The position numbers and the translations under genes were made by a program. A stretch of 6,914 nucleotides of DNA from Gammaproteobacteria bacterium (GTDB lineage: Bacteria; Pseudomonadota; Gammaproteobacteria; SZUA-229): positions 1 through 6,914 of the forward strand of contig NVSH01000062.1 in the NCBI GenBank assembly GCA_002401185.1, written 5' to 3'. The stretch's first letter is position 1. The number at the start of each line of letters is the position of its first letter. Shown here one piece after another: positions 1-6,914 of this stretch. Under the pieces are notes generated by a model that worked only from the letters and a program-made list of their open reading frames with translations, was not told the origin of the DNA and searched no databases.

Positions 1-41
1 AGATAATGGTTTTTGCATACTTAACTCACTTTGATAATTGT

Positions 42-54
42 TGAAGTAACTTCA
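42..54. repeat. 13-bp perfect palindrome downstream of glgC
   Basis: The sequence TGAAGTAACTTCA has two 6-bp arms around one central base. With a single-base loop it cannot fold as a terminator hairpin, so if functional it is more likely a protein-binding site. The surrounding bases 1-97 are AT-rich and contain no gene I can support. Any gene this site might control would lie left of the window. A perfect 6+1+6 palindrome can also arise by chance, so the functional reading is weak. Confidence 0.3.
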
Positions 55-83
55 CGACACCTAATGACAAACACCGCAGCCAC

Positions 84-107
84 AAAAAAGGCCCGCTTTA
101 AACAGCG
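84..107 (-). terminator. weak candidate intrinsic terminator of glgC
   Basis: Read on the minus strand, the glgC stop codon is followed by a GC-rich stretch and then six T residues (84-89). The only stem I can draw is CGCT paired with AGCG (94-97 with 104-107) around a 6-base loop that contains the stop codon. The stem is short and four bases separate it from the T tract. The T run fits rho-independent termination, but the hairpin is poor. Confidence 0.22.
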
Positions 108-1363
108 TGTAAATCTTGCCCGAACATTTCCGGGGTCACTAACACAACGCCACCGGGGCTAACATCAAATCTTTTAGCATCCTCTTCTTTATCTTTGCCG
201 ATTACTGTGCCTTCAGGTATCACCGTACCTTTATCTATCACACATTGACTTAATTGACAATTTCGCCCGATAGTTACGTCAGGCAAAATAACGCTATCTT
301 CGACTGTGGTATAAGAATGTACACGCACATTAGAAAACAGTACCGACCTACATACGCTAGCGCCAGTAATAAGGCAACCACCAGAAATTAACGAGTCGGT
401 TGCCATGCCTCGACGGTCGTCATCATCAAAAGCAAATTTAGCTGGCGCAAGCTGTTCCTGGTAAGTCCAGATAGGCCAGCTATTATCATACATATTCAGC
501 TCAGGTTCGAGGGTAGCCAAGTTCAGATTAGCTTCCCAGAAAGCATCAATGGTCCCGACATCCTTCCAGTAATCGGGGGCGCCGGTGTTGGCGACAACAA
601 ACGGAAAGGCAAAAGCATTGGCGTTTTCGATAGCATCAGGAATAAGATCGTGACCAAAATCGTGCGTAGAATTTTCGTCCTTGGCATCAGCAACCAGCGT
701 ATCGCGAAGGTACTTGGCGGTGAACACATAGATACCCATCGATGCCAGCGCCATAGAGTCGTCACCCGGCATCGGTTTTGGGTTCTCAGGTTTCTCGGCA
801 AACTCGACGATACGGTTTTCATCATCAATCGCCATCACACCGAATTCTGTCGCTTCTTTCATGGTGACGGGAATACAACCGACCGTAATGTCAGCACCTT
901 TTTTAACGTGCGCAGCGATCATCTTGCCGTAATCCATCTTGTAGATATGGTCACCGGCCAGAATCACGAGATATTCTGGTCCGTGAAATCGCAGGATATC
1001 GAGATTCTGATAAACCGCATCAGCCGTACCTTCGTACCAACCTTCACCAACACGCTGCTGCGCTGGCAGCACTTCTAAAAACTCACCGAACTGACCTGAA
1101 AGAAAACTCCAACCACGTTGCAGATGACGTTGTAACGAATGTGATTTGTATTGCGTTAATACGGAGATACGACGGATGCCGGAATTAATGCAGTTAGAAA
1201 GCGGAAAGTCGATAATTCGAAACTTGCCACCAAAGGGCACCGAAGGTTTCGTTCGCCATTCTGTTAATGCTTTTAGTCTCGACCCTTTACCACCGGCTAA
1301 TACTATGGCTACCGTATTAGCGGTGAGTTGACTAATATTTCGTTCAGCTGGCCTGTTTGGCAT
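98..1363 (-). CDS. glgC: ADP-glucose pyrophosphorylase (glucose-1-phosphate adenylyltransferase)
   Basis: This cytoplasmic enzyme makes ADP-glucose and pyrophosphate from ATP and glucose-1-phosphate, the committed step of bacterial glycogen synthesis. The 421-residue protein is close to the 431 residues of E. coli GlgC. It has an N-terminal nucleotidyltransferase domain (about 18-290) and a C-terminal left-handed beta-helix domain (about 320-410). Visible motifs are the nucleotide loop AGGKGSRL (23-30), [10 protein letters not shown] (44-53), WYEGTADAV (109-117, with Y110 at the E. coli Y114 position), AGDHIYK (136-142, D138 matching catalytic D142) and EKP (190-192, K191 matching the glucose-1-phosphate-binding K195). 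The ATG at 1363 is supported by GGGAG six bases upstream and by an N-terminus that fits the family. The residue aligned with E. coli activator-site K39 is W36, so allosteric control may differ. It is divergent from pgm. The identification is very secure. Confidence 0.97.
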   Translation of the reverse strand: MPNRPAERNISQLTANTVAIVLAGGKGSRLKALTEWRTKPSVPFGGKFRIIDFPLSNCINSGIRRISVLTQYKSHSLQRHLQRGWSFLSGQFGEFLEVLPAQQRVGEGWYEGTADAVYQNLDILRFHGPEYLVILAGDHIYKMDYGKMIAAHVKKGADITVGCIPVTMKEATEFGVMAIDDENRIVEFAEKPENPKPMPGDDSMALASMGIYVFTAKYLRDTLVADAKDENSTHDFGHDLIPDAIENANAFAFPFVVANTGAPDYWKDVGTIDAFWEANLNLATLEPELNMYDNSWPIWTYQEQLAPAKFAFDDDDRRGMATDSLISGGCLITGASVCRSVLFSNVRVHSYTTVEDSVILPDVTIGRNCQLSQCVIDKGTVIPEGTVIGKDKEEDAKRFDVSPGGVVLVTPEMFGQDLHAV

Positions 1364-1407
1364 AAGTTACTCCCGAAGATGGCTCAAACCCCGAAGGGAA
1401 TTGAAAG

Positions 1408-1413
1408 ATTATC
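1408..1413 (-). promoter_or_regulatory. candidate -10 element for glgC
   Basis: On the minus strand this reads GATAAT, five of six matches to the sigma70 -10 consensus, and would give a leader of roughly 40 bases for glgC. No good -35 box lies 17 bases upstream. That position falls on one arm of the palindrome at 1431-1444, so the promoter, if real, may depend on or be blocked by whatever binds there. This rests on motif matching alone. Confidence 0.25.
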
Positions 1414-1430
1414 TGATTAAATAACGGTGC

Positions 1431-1444
1431 ATAGTGTACACTAT
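1431..1444. promoter_or_regulatory. 14-bp perfect palindrome, candidate shared glgC/pgm operator
   Basis: ATAGTGTACACTAT is an uninterrupted 14-bp palindrome with a GTAC core, close to the middle of the 124-bp region between the divergent starts of glgC (1363) and pgm (1488). It covers the expected -35 position of the glgC candidate promoter. It also overlaps a weak pgm promoter reading (CTGATT at 1413-1418, TACACT at 1437-1442). A further half-site-like TACACT lies at 1452-1457. Perfect symmetry and placement suggest a dimeric regulator controlling both genes. I cannot assign it to a regulator family, and no regulator gene is in the window. Confidence 0.5.
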
Positions 1445-1475
1445 CCGGCGCTACACTTTTTAACTTTTAAAATGA

Positions 1476-3119
<1,644 letters not shown>

Positions 3120-3169
3120 TAGACAACGACATTAGCGCCAAGATAAACACCTAAACATACAGAGATGAT

Positions 3170-5368
3170 ATGAAAAAAATACCCGACAATGCCTACGAGA
3201 TAATCGAAGCCAGAAGTCATGATCCGTTTAATTATCTGGGTCGCCATGAAGGCGTCAAAGGCAAAGGTGTAGTTATTCGTGCATTTAGATCACAGGCTGA
3301 AAAAATGTGGTTATTGGCAGACGATAAACGCGCCAAAACCATGCCTCGTATCGAAGGCACCGATCTGTTTGAAATCCAGTTACCACAGGGCTCTTTTGAA
3401 ACTTCGTACCGCTTTCGTATCGAGAACCACGAGGGTCACACCTGGGAAGAAGATGATGCCTATCGTTTTCCGCCAATACTGGGTGAGATCGATCTGCATC
3501 TGATCGCTGAAGGTAATCACTTCGAGAAATATAAAATATTAGGCGCACATATTCGCGAGATAGACGGTGTCAGCGGTGTCGGTTTTGCAGTATGGGCCCC
3601 CTCAGCAGATCGTGTCAGTGTGGTCGGCAACTTTAACCACTGGGATGGACGCGAACACCAAATGCGCTCACGTGGCTCATCTGGAATATGGGAGATATTC
3701 ATTCCTGCCTTATGCGAAGACGAAGTCTACAAATTTGAGATTCGCGCCAAAAACGGTGACGTCTTTGAGAAAATTGACCCCTACGCACAACAAATGGAAC
3801 TACGCCCGAAAACCGCCTGCGTAGTACATAACCCCAAAGAATATAAATGGCAAGATGCTAAATGGATGAAACAACGTCCAGAAACACAGGCACTGAACCA
3901 ACCGATGAGCATCTACGAGGTTCAACTCGGCTCATGGCGACTTGCTGGCATGAGTGATAATGGCCAACCTGAGTTTCTCAGTTACCGCGAAATGGCTCAC
4001 CAACTGGTGGAATATTGCACATGGATAGGTTACACCCATATCGAATTGATGCCAATAACGGAATACCCGTTTGATGGTTCCTGGGGTTACCAGACCGTAG
4101 GTTACTTCGCACCGACAAGCCGGTTTGGAACACCTGATGAATTCCGTTATTTCGTTGACCACTGCCATCAAAATGGCATCGGCGTATTTCTCGACTGGGT
4201 ACCCGCTCATTTCCCGAAAGACGCGCATGGCCTGGCACGTTTTGACGGCACGCCGCTGTTCGAGCATGAAGACCCTCAACTCGGTGAACACAAAGACTGG
4301 GGCACTTACATATTTAATTTTGGACGCAATGAAGTCCGCAACTTCCTCATCGCCTCGGCATTATTCTGGCTAGATGAATACCACATCGATGGCTTGCGTG
4401 TCGACGCAGTAGCGTCCATGTTGTACCTGGATTATTCACGCGAAGAAGGCGAATGGACACCCAATAAATACGGTGGTCGTGAGAATCTCGAAGCGGTCGA
4501 ATTTTTAAAACAGTTCAACACATTGGTACATGAACGTCATCCTGGCGCTGTCACCATGGCAGAAGAATCTACCTCCTGGCCGATGGTGAGTCGCCCGATT
4601 TATCTCGGCGGCCTGGGATTCACCATGAAATGGAACATGGGCTGGATGAATGACACCTTGAAATATTTCGAGAACGAACCTGTACATCGCAGTTTTCATC
4701 AGGGCGAACTCACCTTCTCGATGGTGTACGCACATACGGAAAACTTTATCCTGCCCTTCTCACATGACGAAGTCGTTCACGGAAAAGGCTCCATGACGAC
4801 CAAGATGCCCGGCGATGACTGGCAGAAATTTGCCAACTTGCGACTGCTGTACGGATACATGTATACCCACCCCGGAAAAAAACTGCAATTCATGGGTATC
4901 GAGTTTGGTCAATGGACAGAGTGGAATCACAACGAATCGCTGTCATGGGATCAGGCGAATTTTATGCCACACCGTGGCCTGCAACTGATGATGCGCGACA
5001 TGAACCACCTGTATCGCGACGTACCTGCATTGTATGAAATCGACTTTGACGCAGAAGGCTTCGAATGGATTGATTGCGATGATGCCGCCAACTCAATCAT
5101 CAGCTACCTTCGTCGTGACTTGCATGGTGGCTTTGTCATCGTGGTATTAAACCTCACGCCGGTGGTTAGGGAAGATTATCGCCTAGGTGTACCTGAGCAG
5201 GGTGTTTATAATGAGATAATGAACACGGATGCTGAAACGTATGGCGGCGGCAATGTTATTAACCCGAACGGTATCAACAGTGAAGTCAAAGCATGGATGA
5301 ACAAAGAGCATTCCATTACGTTAAGACTACCACCGCTTGGCTGTATTATTCTGCGCAAAAATAAATAA
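3170..5368 (+). CDS. glgB: 1,4-alpha-glucan branching enzyme, GH13
   Basis: This enzyme cuts alpha-1,4 chains and re-attaches the cut segment as an alpha-1,6 branch, making glycogen soluble and giving many ends for synthesis and phosphorolysis. The 732 residues match E. coli GlgB (728). Domains in order are the N1 domain (about 5-110), CBM48 (about 130-215, with [18 protein letters not shown] at 141-158), the GH13 barrel (about 245-610) and a C-terminal beta domain (about 625-730). All four GH13 regions are intact: DWVPAHF (342-348); GLRVDAV (408-414) with nucleophile D412; AEEST (464-468) with acid/base E465; and [10 protein letters not shown] (530-539) with D533. These three correspond to E. 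coli D405, E458 and D526 at a constant offset of seven. Start is ATG with AGAG five bases upstream. It follows pgm by 50 bp with no terminator seen, suggesting co-transcription. The N1 domain, which influences transferred chain length in the family, is retained. Confidence 0.98.
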   Translation: MKKIPDNAYEIIEARSHDPFNYLGRHEGVKGKGVVIRAFRSQAEKMWLLADDKRAKTMPRIEGTDLFEIQLPQGSFETSYRFRIENHEGHTWEEDDAYRFPPILGEIDLHLIAEGNHFEKYKILGAHIREIDGVSGVGFAVWAPSADRVSVVGNFNHWDGREHQMRSRGSSGIWEIFIPALCEDEVYKFEIRAKNGDVFEKIDPYAQQMELRPKTACVVHNPKEYKWQDAKWMKQRPETQALNQPMSIYEVQLGSWRLAGMSDNGQPEFLSYREMAHQLVEYCTWIGYTHIELMPITEYPFDGSWGYQTVGYFAPTSRFGTPDEFRYFVDHCHQNGIGVFLDWVPAHFPKDAHGLARFDGTPLFEHEDPQLGEHKDWGTYIFNFGRNEVRNFLIASALFWLDEYHIDGLRVDAVASMLYLDYSREEGEWTPNKYGGRENLEAVEFLKQFNTLVHERHPGAVTMAEESTSWPMVSRPIYLGGLGFTMKWNMGWMNDTLKYFENEPVHRSFHQGELTFSMVYAHTENFILPFSHDEVVHGKGSMTTKMPGDDWQKFANLRLLYGYMYTHPGKKLQFMGIEFGQWTEWNHNESLSWDQANFMPHRGLQLMMRDMNHLYRDVPALYEIDFDAEGFEWIDCDDAANSIISYLRRDLHGGFVIVVLNLTPVVREDYRLGVPEQGVYNEIMNTDAETYGGGNVINPNGINSEVKAWMNKEHSITLRLPPLGCIILRKNK

Positions 5369-5424
5369 GCACTCTTTCAATGCCATTCTCTGTTGCAAAT
5401 GCTGTTGACAGGGTATGGTTAAAA

Positions 5425-5453
5425 TTGACAAAAACTTTCTCTTTGGATAGGAT
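5425..5453 (+). promoter_or_regulatory. candidate sigma70-type promoter for glgP
   Basis: A perfect TTGACA (5425-5430) is separated by the optimal 17 bases from TAGGAT (5448-5453), which matches four of six positions of TATAAT. Transcription would start near 5460, giving a leader of about 100 bases before glgP. A second TTGACA sits exactly 20 bp upstream (5405-5410), but I see no convincing -10 paired with it. The 192-bp gap after glgB supports independent expression of glgP. Read-through from pgm-glgB is still possible, because I see no strong terminator after glgB. Confidence 0.45.
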
Positions 5454-5501
5454 TCGCGCCACTTAAGGAACCTCTGAAAAAGTGCCTCCCTATATTTCCT
5501 G

Positions 5502-5549
5502 TACGATCGACATCAATACGAATTACGATCGTCTATTGACTCAATACGA
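5502..5549 (+). repeat. imperfect tandem repeat in the glgP leader
   Basis: Two short words occur twice in the same order just before glgP. TACGATCG is at 5502-5509 and 5524-5531, and TCAATACGA is at 5513-5521 and 5541-5549. The block can be read as an imperfect duplication in which the second copy carries about six extra bases between the words. The first word contains the palindrome CGATCG and its copies are 22 bp apart, about two helical turns. This could be a paired binding site for a regulator or the remains of a small duplication. Confidence 0.5.
5503..5532 (+). other. possible stem-loop in the glgP 5' leader
   Basis: ACGATCG (5503-5509) can pair perfectly with CGATCGT (5526-5532), giving a 7-bp stem around a 16-base loop in the predicted glgP mRNA leader. 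The stem ends 28 bases before the start codon, so it does not directly cover the translation start. No T tract follows, so it is not an intrinsic terminator. The pairing follows from the repeated palindromic word and may simply reflect a DNA-binding site. Confidence 0.3.
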
Positions 5550-5560
5550 CAAGAACCGCT

Positions 5561-6914
5561 ATGACTAAACACGTTACAAATAAAAACGATATTCGAAATA
5601 CACCCGACTTAAGCACGTCGACTGATGGCATTATAAAAGGCATTCAGCGCCACTACGGGCGTACCCTTGGGGTCTATAACCCAACGGCTTCAAACCATTA
5701 TAAATATAAAGCATTGGCTTATACCATTCGTGATTTTTTAATGCAGGACTGGCATGCCGCCAGAAAAGCCGAATATCAACATGGCGGAAAACGCGCCTAT
5801 TATCTGTCTTTAGAGTTTCTCATGGGTCGCGCACTGGGTAATGCGATTCTTAATCTGGGTTTTGACGAGCAAACCACAGAGGCCTTACATGCAATGGGGC
5901 TGGATTTTGAAGAATTAGTTGATGAAGAATACGACGCAGGCCTGGGTAACGGTGGCCTTGGTCGCCTGGCGGCCTGTTTTGTAGACAGTTGTGCCACGTT
6001 AAAATTACCCGTAACCGGTTACGGCATCCGTTACGAATACGGTATGTTCCGCCAGCATATCGAGAATGGACACCAGGTAGAAGAACCTGATCACTGGTTG
6101 CGCGACGGTAACGCCTGGGAAATCGAACGACCCGAATACACACAACGCATTCACTTTGGTGGCCGTGTCGAAAAATATCATGACGCCAAGGGCATTACAC
6201 ACCATCGCTGGGTAGACACCAATGATGTCTTAGCCGTACCTTATGACGTTCCTATTCCAGGGTATAAAAACCGTCATATCAACACCTTACGCCTGTGGAG
6301 TTCTGCTGCAACCGATGAGTTTGACCTCGGTGAATTTAATGCTGGAAGCTACCCTGAATCGGTAGCTGCCAAAAATGACGCAGAAAAAATCTCCATGGTA
6401 TTGTATCCAAACGATTCCAGCGAAAACGGTAAAGAACTACGATTGCGCCAACAATATTTTCTTGCCTCCGCCAGCATCAAAGACGTATTACGTCAATGGG
6501 TAGAGCGTAACGGCAACGACTTCAGCCAGTTTGCCGAAAAGAACGTTTTCCAGTTAAACGATACACACCCAACAGTCTCCGTTGCTGAATTAATGCGAAT
6601 ATTCATGGACGAATATCACATGACATGGGACGATGCTTGGAGCATTACCACGAAAGTTTTAGCCTACACAAACCACACCTTATTACCTGAAGCCTTAGAA
6701 CGCTGGCCGGTGCATCTGTTTGGCCGCTTACTACCACGCCTTCTCGATATCATCTATAAAATCAATGAAAACTTCCTGCTGCAAGTGGCTAAAAAATGGC
6801 CTGGCGATATGGACAAGCTACGTCAGATGTCAATCATTGAAGAAGGCGAGATGCAACAAGTACGCATGGCCTATCTGGCCATCGTCGGTAGCTTCTCTGT
6901 TAATGGTGTAGCGC
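5561..6914 (+). CDS. glgP: glycogen phosphorylase, N-terminal part (cut by window edge)
   Basis: Glycogen phosphorylase uses phosphate and a PLP cofactor to release glucose-1-phosphate from the outer alpha-1,4 chains of glycogen. The open frame gives 451 residues and runs off the right edge; family members have about 815-840, so roughly the N-terminal 55 percent is present. Family signatures are YYLSLEFLMGR (80-90), DAGLGNGGLGRLAACF (125-140, glycine-rich phosphate loop), GYGIRYEYGMF (153-163), LRLWSS (243-248), YPNDSSENGKELRLRQQYF (282-300, active-site gate region), QLNDTHP (331-337) and TNHTLLPEALERWP (370-383, with substrate-contacting H372). The PLP lysine lies in the missing part. ATG 5561 is the only reasonable start: an in-frame TGA stands at 5537-5539 and no start codon lies between. 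The Shine-Dalgarno is poor, at best AAGAA at 5551-5555. No frameshift is seen. Confidence 0.96.
   Translation, partial: MTKHVTNKNDIRNTPDLSTSTDGIIKGIQRHYGRTLGVYNPTASNHYKYKALAYTIRDFLMQDWHAARKAEYQHGGKRAYYLSLEFLMGRALGNAILNLGFDEQTTEALHAMGLDFEELVDEEYDAGLGNGGLGRLAACFVDSCATLKLPVTGYGIRYEYGMFRQHIENGHQVEEPDHWLRDGNAWEIERPEYTQRIHFGGRVEKYHDAKGITHHRWVDTNDVLAVPYDVPIPGYKNRHINTLRLWSSAATDEFDLGEFNAGSYPESVAAKNDAEKISMVLYPNDSSENGKELRLRQQYFLASASIKDVLRQWVERNGNDFSQFAEKNVFQLNDTHPTVSVAELMRIFMDEYHMTWDDAWSITTKVLAYTNHTLLPEALERWPVHLFGRLLPRLLDIIYKINENFLLQVAKKWPGDMDKLRQMSIIEEGEMQQVRMAYLAIVGSFSVNGVA

Noticed and set aside
650..1078. 142-residue open frame on the plus strand antisense to glgC
   Set aside because: It lies wholly inside glgC, whose frame encodes conserved catalytic motifs across this stretch. 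The antisense product resembles no family I know and has no convincing ribosome site.
1468..1473. TAAAAT as a -10 box for pgm
   Set aside because: It matches five of six consensus positions but lies only 14 bases from the start codon, so the transcript would lack room for the ribosome site. The expected -35 position is GC-rich.
3120..3169. Separate promoter or terminator between pgm and glgB
   Set aside because: The 50-bp gap shows no stem with a T tract and no paired -35/-10 boxes. Co-transcription is the simpler reading.
3932..4291. 119-residue minus-strand open frame inside glgB, overlapped by an 86-residue one
   Set aside because: It overlaps the highly conserved GH13 region I part of glgB. 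Its translation shows no recognisable domain and looks like a mirror of glgB codons.
5460..5484. Hairpin CACTT with AAGTG in the glgB-glgP spacer as a glgB terminator
   Set aside because: The stem is only five base pairs around a 15-base loop with no T tract after it. It also lies downstream of the candidate glgP promoter.
5800..6205. Three overlapping minus-strand open frames opposite glgP
   Set aside because: The plus-strand frame is unambiguous glycogen phosphorylase throughout, and the antisense products have no recognisable features.
6720..6911. 63-residue plus-strand open frame in another frame near the right edge
   Set aside because: It overlaps the conserved HLFGRLLPR to VRMAYLAIVG stretch of GlgP, so it is an out-of-frame shadow.

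Overview
The window is a compact bacterial glycogen-metabolism cluster. It holds four recognisable genes, three complete and one cut by the right edge. Base composition is moderate, the proteins most resemble proteobacterial glg enzymes, and Pgm is of the PGM1 / Agrobacterium type. A gammaproteobacterium is my best guess, but this comes from general familiarity with the sequences and no search was run.

Layout: bases 1-97 are non-coding and carry a 13-bp palindrome. glgC (ADP-glucose pyrophosphorylase) lies on the minus strand at 98-1363. A 124-bp divergent intergenic region follows, with a perfect 14-bp palindrome at 1431-1444. Then come pgm (phosphoglucomutase, 1488-3119), glgB (branching enzyme, 3170-5368) and glgP (glycogen phosphorylase, 5561 to the edge), all on the plus strand. 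The pgm-glgB gap is only 50 bp, so these two are probably co-transcribed. The glgB-glgP gap is 192 bp and holds a plausible sigma70-type promoter, a repeated leader sequence and a possible stem-loop, so glgP may have its own transcript.

How the genes work together: Pgm interconverts glucose-6-phosphate and glucose-1-phosphate. GlgC activates glucose-1-phosphate to ADP-glucose. A glycogen synthase (GlgA), not in this window, would polymerise it. GlgB adds alpha-1,6 branches. GlgP phosphorolyses the outer chains back to glucose-1-phosphate, which Pgm returns to central metabolism. The committed biosynthetic step (glgC) is transcribed away from the reversible, branching and degradative steps, so the shared region between glgC and pgm is a natural control point.

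I see no mobile element, CRISPR array, tRNA or rRNA, and no broken gene or unknown protein. There is no evidence of a new biological system. The items worth a second look are regulatory (palindromes, the glgP leader) and one residue change at a known allosteric position of GlgC.
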